From positions 7,387,001 to 7,451,000 of the forward strand of contig FNSS01000001.1 of assembly GCA_900104855.1 (NCBI GenBank): DNA of 64,000 nt, in the 5' to 3' direction. Source of the DNA: Rhizobiales bacterium GAS188 (GTDB taxonomy: Bacteria > Pseudomonadota > Alphaproteobacteria > Rhizobiales > Beijerinckiaceae). Positions 22,838 to 33,950 of the stretch are shown piece by piece (position 1 is the first letter of the stretch; every line of letters starts with the position of its first letter). The translations under genes were made by a program, and so were the position numbers. The notes beneath the pieces were generated by a model. The model did no database searches. It was given only the letters and a program-made list of their open reading frames with translations, and was not told the DNA's origin.

Positions 22838-23123
22838 GGTCTTGAAAGGCTGAGAGGCTCGGCCGGGCCGGCTACGCTTTGGAAAGCTCGACCCGCTATC
22901 TTGGGCGGAGACACATGTTGCGCATTCTGCGATGCGCCGCCTGCGATCGCGGCGACGGAGGCTGAGGCCTTCCGGCGCTGGTTTCAAAACCCGGATTTCG
23001 CGCTTATCTGCCAGTCGACGCGAAATTCGATCACGACATCGAAGGACGAGATGATCGGCTTCGATGAGACTGCATGACCGGCGCCGCCTGCCAAATTGCG
23101 GCTTGCGCCTCGAGGACCAGACG
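22838..23123 (+). other. sucD-sucA intergenic region with a possible gene remnant
   Basis: A 286-base gap. The start of the gap repeats a short piece of the sucD 3' end (GAGGTCTTGAAAGG, twice in tandem). One plus-strand frame over about 22960-23077 reads as protein-like (EAEAFRRWFQNPDFALICQ, then STRNSITTSKDEM, ending at a stop) but has no start codon. It could be the tail of a decayed gene. I do not recognise a family. Confidence 0.3.
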
Positions 23124-26090
23124 ATGGCTCGCCAAGACCAGAACGACGCTTTCTCCAAGAGCTCCTTCCTTTATGGCGGCAACGCCGCCTATGTCGAACA
23201 GCTCTATGACGACTATCAGCGCGACCCCAGCCAGGTCGATCCCAGCTGGCGCAGCTTCTTCGAGGGGCTCAACGATGATCGCGAGCTGATCGAGAAGAAC
23301 GCCGAAGGCCCCTCCTGGAAGCAGCCGGGCTGGCCGGTGGCGCTGAATGGCGAGCTCGTCTCGGCCCTCGACGGCAATTGGATCACGATCGAGAAGGCGG
23401 TCGGCGAGAAGATCAAGGCCAAGGCCGATATCGCCGGAGCCGCGCTGTCGGCCGCCGAGATCGCCCAGGCGACGCGCGACAGCGTGCGCGCCATCATGAT
23501 GATCCGCGCCTATCGCATGCGCGGCCATCTGCACGCCAATCTCGATCCCCTGAACCTCGAGCCCAAGCGCGACCATGAGGAGCTGCACCCCTCCTCCTAC
23601 GGCTTCACCGAGGCCGATTACGATCGCAAGATCTTCATCGACAACGTGCTCGGCTACGAGTTCGCGACCTTGCGCGAGATGCTGGCGGTGCTGGAGCGCA
23701 CCTATTGCTCCACCATCGGCTACGAGTTCATGCACATCTCGAACCCCGACGAGAAGGGCTGGCTGCAGGAGCGCATCGAGGGGCCCGACAAGGAGATCGC
23801 CTTCACGCCCGAAGGCAAGCGGGCCATCCTGAGCAAGCTCGTGCAGGCGGAAGGCTTCGAGAAATTCGCCGATGTGCGCTATCGCGGCACCAAGCGCTTC
23901 GGTCTCGACGGCGCCGAGGCGATGATCCCGGCGCTCGAGCAGATCATCAAGCGCGGCGGCGCGCTCGGCGTGCGCGAGATCGTGCTCGGCATGCCGCATC
24001 GCGGGCGCCTCAACGTGCTGGCCAACGTCATGCACAAGCCGACCCGCGCCATCTTCCACGAGTTCAAGGGCGGCTCCTTCACGCCTGACGATGTCGAGGG
24101 CTCGGGCGACGTCAAATACCATCTCGGCGTCTCGTCGGACCGCGAGTTCGACGGCAACAGCGTGCATCTGTCCTTGACGGCGAACCCCTCCCATCTCGAG
24201 ATCGTCGACCCGGTGGTGCTCGGCAAGGTGCGCGCCAAGCAGGATCAGCATCATTGCCCACCCGATCAGCGCACCGCGGTCATGCCGCTGCTGATCCATG
24301 GGGATGCGGCTTTCGCGGGCCAGGGCGTGGTCGCCGAATGCTTCGGCCTGTCGGGGCTGAAGGGCCACCGCACCGGCGGCTCGGTGCATTTCATCGTCAA
24401 CAACCAGATCGGCTTCACCACCTATCCGCGCTATTCGCGCTCCTCGCCCTACCCTTCCGACGTCGCCAAGATGGTCGAGGCGCCGATCTTTCACGTCAAC
24501 GGCGACGATCCCGAAGCCGTGGTGTTCGTCGCGAAGGTTGCGACCGAATACCGCCAGCGCTTCCAGAAGCCCGTCGTCATCGACATGTTCTGCTATCGCC
24601 GTTTCGGCCATAACGAGGGCGACGAGCCGGGCTTCACCCAGCCCCTGATGTACAAGCGGATCCGCGCCCAGAAGGCGACGCTCGCGCTCTACGCCGAGAA
24701 GCTCGTCGCCGAGGGAGTGATCGGCGAGGGCGAGGTCGAGAAGGAGCAGGCGAGCTGGCGGCAACGGCTCGACGACGAGTTCGAGGCGGCGCAGTCCTTC
24801 AAGGCGAACAAGGCCGATTGGCTCGACGGCGCCTGGGCCAGCATGCATGCCGTCAAGCTCGACGAGGACGATGCCAGGCGCGGCCAGACGGGCGTCGATC
24901 TCAAGTCGCTGCGCCTGATCGGCGAGCAGGTCACGACGGTGCCGAAGGGCTTCGCGGTCCACAAGACGATCCAGCGTTTCCTCGACAACCGGCGCGAGGC
25001 GCTGCAAAGCGGCACCGGCATCGACTGGGCGACCGGCGAGACGCTGGCCTTCGCCTCGCTCTGCCTCGACGGCCACCCGGTGCGCCTGTCCGGGCAGGAC
25101 AGCGAGCGCGGCACCTTCTCGCAGCGCCACAGCGTGCTCATCGACCAGAACACCGAGCACCGCTTCACCCCGCTGAACCATATCCAGGAAGGCCAGGCGC
25201 GCTACGAGGTCATCAACTCGATGCTCTCCGAAGAGGCGGTGCTTGCCTTCGAATACGGCTATTCGCTCTCCGAGCCGAACGCGCTGACGCTCTGGGAGGC
25301 GCAATTCGGCGATTTCGCCAATGGCGCCCAGGTCGTCTTCGACCAATTCATCTCCTCGGGCGAGCGCAAATGGCTGCGTATGTGCGGCCTCGTCTGTCTG
25401 TTGCCGCATGGCTATGAGGGCCAGGGGCCGGAACATTCCTCGGCCCGCCTCGAGCGCTTCCTGCAGATGTGCGCCGAAGACAATATGCAGGTCACCAATG
25501 CCTCGACGCCGGCGCAATATTTCCATGTGCTGCGCCGCCAGCTCAACCGCGATTTCCGCAAGCCGCTCATCCTGATGACGCCGAAATCGCTGTTGCGCCA
25601 CAAGCGCTGCGTCTCGAGCCTCGACGAGTTTGGGCCCGGCACAACCTTCCATCGCTGGCTGATGGACGATGCCGAGAGGCTGCCCAACGAGGCGATCAAG
25701 CTCGCCAAGGACAACAAGATCCGCCGGGTCGTCGCCTGCTCGGGCAAGGTTTATTACGATCTCTACGAGGAGCGCGAGAAGCGCGGCATCAACGACGTCT
25801 ACCTGCTGCGCGTCGAGCAGCTCTACCCCTTCCCGCTGAAATCGCTGGCTCAGGAGCTGCTGGCGCGCTTCAAGAATGCCGATCTCGTCTGGTGCCAGGA
25901 GGAGCCCAAGAACATGGGCGCCTGGAGCACCGTCGAGACTTATCTCGAATGGGTGTGCGCACACGCCGGCATCAAGGCGAAGCGGCCCCGCTATGTCGGC
26001 CGGCCGGCTGCGGCGGCGACCGCAGTCGGGGTGATGTCGAAGCATCTGGCCCAGCTGCAGGCCTTCCTGGACGACGCCTTCTCGGACTGA
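23124..26090 (+). CDS. sucA: 2-oxoglutarate dehydrogenase E1 component
   Basis: The thiamine-diphosphate E1 enzyme decarboxylates 2-oxoglutarate in the 2-oxoglutarate dehydrogenase complex. The 988-residue product starts MARQDQNDAFSKSSFLYGGN and has the N-terminal NAAYVEQLYDDYQRDPSQVD segment, MPHRGRLNVLANV and HFIVNNQIGFTT motifs, and the C-terminal KRPRYVGRPAAAATAVG. The open frame extends 20 codons upstream, but homology-like sequence starts at 23124. Its E2 and E3 partners (odhB, lpdA) are about 8-11 kb away on the other strand instead of directly downstream. Confidence 0.97.
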   Translation: MARQDQNDAFSKSSFLYGGNAAYVEQLYDDYQRDPSQVDPSWRSFFEGLNDDRELIEKNAEGPSWKQPGWPVALNGELVSALDGNWITIEKAVGEKIKAKADIAGAALSAAEIAQATRDSVRAIMMIRAYRMRGHLHANLDPLNLEPKRDHEELHPSSYGFTEADYDRKIFIDNVLGYEFATLREMLAVLERTYCSTIGYEFMHISNPDEKGWLQERIEGPDKEIAFTPEGKRAILSKLVQAEGFEKFADVRYRGTKRFGLDGAEAMIPALEQIIKRGGALGVREIVLGMPHRGRLNVLANVMHKPTRAIFHEFKGGSFTPDDVEGSGDVKYHLGVSSDREFDGNSVHLSLTANPSHLEIVDPVVLGKVRAKQDQHHCPPDQRTAVMPLLIHGDAAFAGQGVVAECFGLSGLKGHRTGGSVHFIVNNQIGFTTYPRYSRSSPYPSDVAKMVEAPIFHVNGDDPEAVVFVAKVATEYRQRFQKPVVIDMFCYRRFGHNEGDEPGFTQPLMYKRIRAQKATLALYAEKLVAEGVIGEGEVEKEQASWRQRLDDEFEAAQSFKANKADWLDGAWASMHAVKLDEDDARRGQTGVDLKSLRLIGEQVTTVPKGFAVHKTIQRFLDNRREALQSGTGIDWATGETLAFASLCLDGHPVRLSGQDSERGTFSQRHSVLIDQNTEHRFTPLNHIQEGQARYEVINSMLSEEAVLAFEYGYSLSEPNALTLWEAQFGDFANGAQVVFDQFISSGERKWLRMCGLVCLLPHGYEGQGPEHSSARLERFLQMCAEDNMQVTNASTPAQYFHVLRRQLNRDFRKPLILMTPKSLLRHKRCVSSLDEFGPGTTFHRWLMDDAERLPNEAIKLAKDNKIRRVVACSGKVYYDLYEEREKRGINDVYLLRVEQLYPFPLKSLAQELLARFKNADLVWCQEEPKNMGAWSTVETYLEWVCAHAGIKAKRPRYVGRPAAAATAVGVMSKHLAQLQAFLDDAFSD

Positions 26091-26182
26091 GGCTCACCCG
26101 GCCAGGCTTGGTCGGTCGGGGCTTGGCGCTGCCGCGCAGGCAGCGGAATTCCTCAAGAGGAGGGCGCGGAACCCGCCTGAGC

Positions 26183-27796
26183 ATGTCCTTCGCCAGACCC
26201 GTGCTTCTCGTCGGCGGGGCGACCGCCCTGTCGCGCTTGCTGGGCTTCCTGCGCGACGCGCTGATCGCGGCCGCCCTGGGCTCGGGCCTCGTGGCCGACG
26301 CCTTCTTCGTCGCCTTCCGCCTGCCCAATCTGTTCCGGCGCGTGCTCGGCGAGGGCGCGCTCAACCCGGCTTTCGTGCCGGTGCATGAGCGCATCCGCGC
26401 CGAGCTCGGGCCGGAGGCCGCGCGCCTCTTCACGCATCGCGCCATTTCGAGCGCCGGATTGGTGCTGGTCGGTCTCGCCATGGCCGGCGATCTCGCGGCG
26501 CCGGGCCTCGTCCTCGTCCTGGCGCCCGGCTTCGCGGAAGACGCGCTCAAATTCGCGCTCGCCGTCAAATATGCCCGCCTCGCCTTCCCATTCCTTGCCT
26601 TCGCGGTCCTCGCTTCGTTGATGGCGTCGGCGCTCAACGCGCATCGGCGCTTCGCCAGCGCCGCGCTCGCCCCGGTCATCGTCAACGTCATCCTGGTCGC
26701 GGTGCTGATCGCGATGCGCCTGACCGATGCCCCGGAACAGGATCGCGCCCGCATGCTGGCGAGCGCCGTCGGCATCTCCGGCATGGCTCAGGCGCTCTGG
26801 CTGCTGATCTCCCTGTGGAAGAGCCCGATCGGCCTGCCCTTCGCCAGGCCGCGCTGGTCGCGGGAGCTGCGCAGCCTCTGCCTGTTGGCGCTGCCCGGCA
26901 TCGCGGCGAGCGGGGCGACGCAAATGGCCGTCGTCGCCGCGACCGAGGTCGCCTCGGCGCTGCCCGGCGCCGTATCCTGGCTCTATTACGCCGATCGCCT
27001 CTACCAGCTGCCGCTCGGCTTCATCGCGGTGGCGATGGGGACGGTGTTGCTGCCGGAGGTGGCGCGCTGCCTGCGCGAGGGCGACACGCAAGGCGAATCC
27101 GCCGTCGTCAACCGGGCCTGCGAGCTTGCGCTCCTGGTGACGTTGCCGGCGGCGGCGGGGCTGCTTTCGCTCTCGCCCTGGATCGTCGCGGTGCTGTTCG
27201 AGCATGGCGCCTTCGAGCCGCGCGACACCATGGAGACGGCGCAAGCGGCGCGCTGGCTCGCTCTGGCGCTGCCGGGCGCAGCGCTCGCCAAGATCTTCGC
27301 CCAGCCCTTCTTCGCGCGCGAGCGTCCGGCGGCGCCGCTCATGGCCGCGCTCGCCGTGGTGCTGATCACGCTGCTGATCGGCTATCTGCTGCGCGCGCCC
27401 ATGGGTGCAGCCGGCATCGCGCTCGCCATCGCGGTCGCCGCCACGACGCAGGCAATCTCGCTCGGCGCCGTGCTTTATGCGCGCCGCATCGCAAGGCCCG
27501 AGGCGGCGACGCTCAAGCGTGCCGCCGCCATCCTCACCGCCAGCGTCGCCATGGCCGGGGCGCTCACCCTGCTCATGCCGTTCGTCGCAACCTTGCTCGG
27601 GCCGACACATGGTTTTGCGACCCGCTTCGGCGTGCTGATCCTGCTCTGCGTGACGGGAGCCGCGGTGTTCGGCGTGCTCATCGTGGCGCTCGGCGCTATC
27701 GATCGCGCGACGCTTGCGGCGCTGTGGAGATCGAAGCCCGCAATCGAGGACGCAGAGCGCCGAGGAAGCGTCACGGGCGAATCGCGCCCGCCCTGA
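26183..27796 (+). CDS. murJ: Lipid II flippase MurJ (MviN)
   Basis: MurJ moves lipid II across the inner membrane for peptidoglycan synthesis. The 537-residue, strongly hydrophobic product starts MSFARPVLLVGGATALSRLL and contains the family segments GFLRDALIAAALGSG, ADAFFVAFRLPNLFRR and GEGALNPAFVPV. About 14 membrane segments are expected for the family. I chose the ATG at 26183 because everything upstream in this long open frame is the sucA shadow. In many Rhizobiales trpS follows murJ closely; here a 5-kb accessory block lies between them. Confidence 0.95.
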   Translation: MSFARPVLLVGGATALSRLLGFLRDALIAAALGSGLVADAFFVAFRLPNLFRRVLGEGALNPAFVPVHERIRAELGPEAARLFTHRAISSAGLVLVGLAMAGDLAAPGLVLVLAPGFAEDALKFALAVKYARLAFPFLAFAVLASLMASALNAHRRFASAALAPVIVNVILVAVLIAMRLTDAPEQDRARMLASAVGISGMAQALWLLISLWKSPIGLPFARPRWSRELRSLCLLALPGIAASGATQMAVVAATEVASALPGAVSWLYYADRLYQLPLGFIAVAMGTVLLPEVARCLREGDTQGESAVVNRACELALLVTLPAAAGLLSLSPWIVAVLFEHGAFEPRDTMETAQAARWLALALPGAALAKIFAQPFFARERPAAPLMAALAVVLITLLIGYLLRAPMGAAGIALAIAVAATTQAISLGAVLYARRIARPEAATLKRAAAILTASVAMAGALTLLMPFVATLLGPTHGFATRFGVLILLCVTGAAVFGVLIVALGAIDRATLAALWRSKPAIEDAERRGSVTGESRPP

Positions 27797-27821
27797 AACC
27801 CACCACCGATGCCCGCCTGTT

Positions 27822-28715
27822 TCAAACTCGGTAGCGGAGCGCATCGACGATCAGGGCAAAGGCCGGGGAGGACTGGCGCCGGCTCGGGTAATAGAGATGG
27901 TAGCCGGAGAACGGCGGGCACCAATCGGCCAAGACACGGACGAGCCGTCCCTCCGCAAGGTGGGTTTGCACCTGTTCCTCGGGAAGGTAAGCCAGACCAA
28001 GCCCCGCCAGGACCGCGCTCAGTCTCAAGGCGATGTTGTTGAACACCAACTGCCCTTCGACCCGCACCTTCAGCTCTCGCCCGCCCTTCTCGAACTCCCA
28101 GGCGTACAGCCCGCCATAGGTTGGAAGGCGGAGGTTGATGCAGTCATGACCCGTCAGGTCCTGCGGCGTCTTCGGCCTCTTCCGCTTTGCGAAATAGGAA
28201 GGCGTTCCCACCACGGCCATGCGCATGTCTGGACCAATACGCACAGCGATCATGTCCTTCGCGACCTGTTCGCCGAGACGGACACCAGCGTCATAGCGCT
28301 CCGCGACTATGTCGGTCAGGCCATAGTCGACGATGATCTCGATCTTGATGTCCGGATAGTTCGGCAACAGTCTCGCCACGGCGGGCCAGAGGATCGCTTC
28401 GGCGGCGTGTTCACCTGCCGTGATGCGGATGGTGCCGGCGGGCTTGTCTCGCAGCTCGCTCAATGCCGCCAGCTCTGTTTTGATCTCGTCGAACCGCGGA
28501 CCTACGGTTCGCAACAGGCGCTCGCCCGCCTCGGTCGGTGAGACGCTGCGCGTGGTTCGCATCAAGAGTCGAAGCCCGAGCGCTTCCTCGAGCCCACGGA
28601 TCGTGTGGCTGAGCGCCGACTGAGAAACGCCGAGCTGAGCAGCGGCCTTGGTGAAGCTTCGCTCTTTCGCGACGGCAAGGAAGGCGAGGAGGTCGCTGAT
28701 GTTTTCGCGCGGCAT
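27822..28715 (-). CDS. LysR-family transcriptional regulator
   Basis: A 297-residue LysR regulator. The N-terminal winged helix-turn-helix reads [20 protein letters not shown] followed by [20 protein letters not shown]; the remainder is the substrate-binding-like effector domain. It is divergent from the aldo/keto reductase gene (gap 229 bases, which also holds a cupin-gene fragment), the usual layout for a LysR controlling its neighbour. The 3' end lies only 25 bases from the murJ stop (convergent). Effector unknown. Confidence 0.92.
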   Translation of the reverse strand: MPRENISDLLAFLAVAKERSFTKAAAQLGVSQSALSHTIRGLEEALGLRLLMRTTRSVSPTEAGERLLRTVGPRFDEIKTELAALSELRDKPAGTIRITAGEHAAEAILWPAVARLLPNYPDIKIEIIVDYGLTDIVAERYDAGVRLGEQVAKDMIAVRIGPDMRMAVVGTPSYFAKRKRPKTPQDLTGHDCINLRLPTYGGLYAWEFEKGGRELKVRVEGQLVFNNIALRLSAVLAGLGLAYLPEEQVQTHLAEGRLVRVLADWCPPFSGYHLYYPSRRQSSPAFALIVDALRYRV

Positions 28716-28813
28716 TCATGAATCCTCCTCATAGGTTCATGCCAATCCTGGTATCTAATCGCAAGACCGTCCGTCATCTAGATTCCCGCTCAATGGCGAT
28801 CGGCGACCGGTCA

Positions 28814-28927
28814 CGGCACGGCGCTGCGGCCACCACGGCCATGACCCATATCGCCATCGCAGAGGCACTCGAAGGCAAGGTCGTCGACTGGATGGAAAAG
28901 GTCGCGGACGAGCAATATCAGGCCTGA
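28814..28927 (+). pseudogene. 3' fragment of a cupin-domain gene
   Basis: A plus-strand frame ending at a TGA (28925-28927) reads [20 protein letters not shown] and continues [17 protein letters not shown]. This matches the C-terminal tail of small cupin proteins of the carboxymuconolactone/mandelonitrile-lyase-like type, where a metal-ligand His precedes the tail. No upstream cupin barrel exists: the preceding 100 bases lead straight to the LysR start. I call it a remnant; such cupins often sit next to aldo/keto reductases. Confidence 0.55.
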
Positions 28928-28935
28928 TTTTTTAG

Positions 28936-30910
<1,975 letters not shown>

Positions 30911-30972
30911 GATTTGAATCCTTTGAACGATGGGATGCTTCCGGCGTCGCACCGGACATTCGAGGCTGGTGT

Positions 30973-31713
30973 TCAGATGATCCCGCCATTGGCGCGCAGC
31001 GTCTGGCCGTCGATCCAGGCGCCGTCGGGGCCGGCGAGGAAGGCGACCACGGCGGCAATGTCGGCGGGCTGGCCGAGCCGCTCGAGCGGAGCGAGCTTCG
31101 CCAGCCGGTCGATGACCTCCTGGGGCTTGCCCTTGAGGAACAGGTCGGTTGCGGTCGGCCCGGGGGCGACGGCATTGACGGTGATGCCGCGGCCGCGCAG
31201 CTCCTTGGCGAGGATGCTCGTCATCGCCTCGACGGCCGCTTTGGTGGCGGCGTAGACACCGTAGGTCGGCTGCAGCAACCCGACGACGCTCGATGAAAAG
31301 TTGACGATCCGGCCACCGTCGCGCAGGCGCTTGGCGGCCTCACGCAGCGTGTTGAACGTGCCCTTGAGGTTCACGTTCACCTGCCGATCGAAGGTGGCAT
31401 CGTCGGTGTCGGCGATGCTCGACAGCATCATGATGCCGGCATTGTTGACCAGCACGTCGACACCGCCGAAGGCCGCCTCGGCGGCATCGAACATGCGGCG
31501 GACAGCCTGCGGGTCACTCACGTCGGCCTTGGCAGTCAGCGCGCGGCCGCCCTTGCCCTCGATCTTCTGCGCCAGCGCCTCGGCGGGTGCGGCGTCGCCC
31601 GAATAGTTGATGACGACGGTGAAGCCGTCGCCCGCCAACCGCTCCGCCACCGCAGCGCCAATGCCGCGGGATGCTCCGGTGACGATCGCCACCTTGCCGG
31701 TTTTCTGCGTCAT
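30973..31713 (-). CDS. SDR-family oxidoreductase
   Basis: A 246-residue classical SDR: cofactor loop GASRGIGAAVAERL, NNAGIMML, catalytic SSSVVGLLQPTYGVYAATK with Tyr and Lys, and the C-terminal GPDGAWIDGQTLRANGGII. This resembles the glucose/3-oxoacyl reductase group often found under LysR control. The ATG at 31713 follows a purine-rich GAGGAGAC stretch. It is divergent from the LysR gene at 31835 with a palindromic operator candidate between them, so regulation by that LysR is likely. Confidence 0.92.
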   Translation of the reverse strand: MTQKTGKVAIVTGASRGIGAAVAERLAGDGFTVVINYSGDAAPAEALAQKIEGKGGRALTAKADVSDPQAVRRMFDAAEAAFGGVDVLVNNAGIMMLSSIADTDDATFDRQVNVNLKGTFNTLREAAKRLRDGGRIVNFSSSVVGLLQPTYGVYAATKAAVEAMTSILAKELRGRGITVNAVAPGPTATDLFLKGKPQEVIDRLAKLAPLERLGQPADIAAVVAFLAGPDGAWIDGQTLRANGGII

Positions 31714-31782
31714 TTCAGTCTCCTCATCATGGTTCGCGGCCAATCCGCTTTGGATGAGGAGACAATGGACCTTCACTGGGCT

Positions 31783-31803
31783 CGGATAATCATGCATGAT
31801 CCG
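31783..31803. promoter_or_regulatory. Palindromic operator candidate between SDR and LysR genes
   Basis: The perfect 10-base palindrome TCATGCATGA (31790-31799) is flanked by CGGA on the left and TCCG on the right, in the 121-base divergent gap 31714-31834. LysR regulators bind imperfect palindromes in such gaps. Supported by symmetry and position only. Confidence 0.35.
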
Positions 31804-31834
31804 GCATCACAATCCGGATTTTGCGAATAATCAA

Positions 31835-32728
31835 ATGGATAGATTCGATGCCATGCGCGTATTCACGCGGGTCGTGGAGCGGCGCAGCTTCACGCTGGCT
31901 GCAGGCGATCTCGGCCTGCCACGCTCGACAGTGACGGATGCGGTGAAGCAGCTCGAGACGCGGCTCGGCGTGCAGCTGCTGCAGCGAACGACGCGGCATG
32001 TCAGCCCGACCCTCGACGGCGAGGCCTATCACCGGCGCTGCCTCTCGCTCATCTCCGATCTCGAGGATGCGGAAGGCGCGTTTGGCGGGGCCAAGCCCAA
32101 AGGGCTGCTGCGTGTCGAGGTCCAAGGCACGTTGGCGCGCCACTTCCTGTTGCCCGGCCTTCCGGGCTTTTTCGCGGAGTACCCGGACATCGAGCTCAAC
32201 ATGAGCGAGAGCGACCGCTGGATCGACCTCATCCGCGAAGGCGTCGATTGCGTGCTGCGGTTCGGGAGCCTGCCGGACAGCGACATGGTCGCGCGGCGCC
32301 TGGTGATGCTGGAGAGGCTGACCTGCGCCGCGCCAGGCTATCTCGACCGCTTCGGCGTGCCGACCGATGCCGGCGCGCTCGACGGTCATCGCATGGTCGG
32401 ACTGCGCTCTCTCACCACCGGCAACCTGCGTCCGATGGAATTCATGGTTGGCGGAACATCCCGCACCGTGACACTGCCGGTGACGATTTCGGTCACGGGG
32501 CCGGAGAGCTATCTTGCGACCGCCCGGCTCGGGCTCGGTCTCGTGCAGGTGCCCCGCTTCCATGCGGCGATAGACCTGGAGCGAGGCACACTGGTTCATG
32601 TGCTGCCGGATTGTCCGCCCTCGCCGACGCCGGTCTCGCTGCTCTATCCCCGCAACCGGCAGCTCTCGCCGCGCGTGCGTGTGTTCATCAACTGGCTCGT
32701 CAGGGCGTTCGGCGACGGACGAAGCTGA
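31835..32728 (+). CDS. LysR-family transcriptional regulator
   Basis: A 297-residue LysR regulator with the helix-turn-helix region RRSFTLAAGDLGLPRSTVTD then AVKQLETRLGVQLLQRTTRH. The effector domain is of the DsdC/PtxR-like class that commonly controls a divergent SDR. I chose ATG 31835 (MDRFDAMRVFTRVVE) over the ATG at 31796, since LysR proteins of this group begin MDRFDAM. It probably autoregulates and controls the divergent SDR genes. Confidence 0.92.
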   Translation: MDRFDAMRVFTRVVERRSFTLAAGDLGLPRSTVTDAVKQLETRLGVQLLQRTTRHVSPTLDGEAYHRRCLSLISDLEDAEGAFGGAKPKGLLRVEVQGTLARHFLLPGLPGFFAEYPDIELNMSESDRWIDLIREGVDCVLRFGSLPDSDMVARRLVMLERLTCAAPGYLDRFGVPTDAGALDGHRMVGLRSLTTGNLRPMEFMVGGTSRTVTLPVTISVTGPESYLATARLGLGLVQVPRFHAAIDLERGTLVHVLPDCPPSPTPVSLLYPRNRQLSPRVRVFINWLVRAFGDGRS

Positions 32729-32863
32729 CACTCCCGGCCCCGATCGTCGGCTAGCGATACCAAAGCCGCGCCTGGCCGAAACCAGGCCTGCCCAAAACTG
32801 CCGCCCTTGCCTCGCCGCCGGTGCGCTGCCATAAGCCTGCCCCCACGCGCATGGAGGAGATCG

Positions 32864-33904
32864 ATGGCGGCGTTCAAGGAGCGGGTCTTTTCCGGCGTGC
32901 AGCCGACGGGCTCGCTACATCTCGGTAATTATCTCGGCGCCATCAAGCGCTTCGTCGAATTGCAAGGCAAGCTCGACTGCATCTATTGCGTCGTCGATCT
33001 GCATGCGCTGACGGTCCCCAATTCGCCGCAGGAGCTGCGCGACGGCATTCGCGGCGTCACGGCCGGCTTCCTGGCGGCAGGGCTCGACCCCAAGCGCTCG
33101 ATCATCTTCAACCAGAGCCAGGTGCATGAGCATGCCGAGCTCGCCTGGATGTTCGCCTGCGTGGCACGCATGGGCTGGCTGAACCGCATGACGCAGTTCA
33201 AGGAGAAGGCCGGCAAGGACCGCGAGAACGCTTCGGTCGGCCTGTTCTCCTATCCGGCGCTGATGGCGGCCGATATCCTTGCCTATAAGGCGACGCATGT
33301 GCCGGTCGGCGAGGACCAGAAGCAGCATCTCGAGCTGACGCGCGACATCGCGCAGAAGTTCAACAATGATTATGCCGCCTCGATCGCCGCCTGTGGCCAT
33401 GGCGATGCCTTCTTCCCGCTGACGGAACCGCTCATCGGCGGACCGGCGGCGCGCGTCATGAGTTTGCGCGACGGCTCCAAGAAGATGTCGAAAACCGACC
33501 CGTCGGATTATTCGCGCATCAACCTCACCGACGATGTCGACGCCATCGCCCAGAAGATCAGGAAAGCCAAGACCGATCCGCATCCGCTGCCCGAGACCGT
33601 CAAGGAGCTCGAGGCCCGCCCGGAAGCCGACAACCTCGTCGGCATCTACGCGGCGCTCACCGACGCCACGCCCGAGGAGGTGCTGAAGCAGCATGCGGGA
33701 GCGCAGTTCTCGGAGTTCAAGCGCGCCCTCGTCGACGTCGCGGTCGAGAAGCTAGGTCCCCTGCGCGCCGAGATGGTGCGCCTCTCGGCGGCGCATGACC
33801 ATATCGACGCCGTGCTCGCCGATGGGGCGCGGCGTGCCAGCGCCCTCGCCCATCCCAACGTCGAGGCCGTCAAGGAGATCGTCGGCCTCGTGCGGGGCAA
33901 ATAA
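32864..33904 (+). CDS. trpS: Tryptophanyl-tRNA synthetase
   Basis: Class I aminoacyl-tRNA synthetase charging tRNA-Trp. The 346-residue product has the HIGH-like motif [10 protein letters not shown] and the KMSKS motif [14 protein letters not shown] chose ATG 32864 ([20 protein letters not shown]), preceded by ATGGAGGAGA as ribosome site, over an upstream in-frame start. It converges on lpdA with 46 bases between stops, which hold a palindromic repeat. In relatives it often follows murJ directly. Confidence 0.97.
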   Translation: MAAFKERVFSGVQPTGSLHLGNYLGAIKRFVELQGKLDCIYCVVDLHALTVPNSPQELRDGIRGVTAGFLAAGLDPKRSIIFNQSQVHEHAELAWMFACVARMGWLNRMTQFKEKAGKDRENASVGLFSYPALMAADILAYKATHVPVGEDQKQHLELTRDIAQKFNNDYAASIAACGHGDAFFPLTEPLIGGPAARVMSLRDGSKKMSKTDPSDYSRINLTDDVDAIAQKIRKAKTDPHPLPETVKELEARPEADNLVGIYAALTDATPEEVLKQHAGAQFSEFKRALVDVAVEKLGPLRAEMVRLSAAHDHIDAVLADGARRASALAHPNVEAVKEIVGLVRGK

Positions 33905-33912
33905 TGCCCCTC

Positions 33913-33941
33913 ACCTTCTCCCGCCCAAGAGCGGGAGAAGG
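33913..33941. repeat. Dispersed palindrome, third copy, between convergent trpS and lpdA
   Basis: Arms ACCTTCTCCCGC/GCGGGAGAAGG with loop CCAAGA, identical to the copy at 8060-8088 including the loop, and with similar right flank (AAGCGCG here, AAACGCG there). Placed between two convergent stops, it may act as a bidirectional terminator or simply be a mobile intergenic repeat that settled there. Confidence 0.75.
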
Positions 33942-33950
33942 GAAGCGCGT

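Noticed and set aside
23031-26045. 1004-codon minus-strand open frame opposite sucA
   Set aside because: Antisense shadow; sucA motifs on the plus strand are unequivocal.
25469-26182. Long N-terminal extension of murJ
   Set aside because: Overlaps the 3' part of sucA in another frame; MurJ homology begins at 26183.
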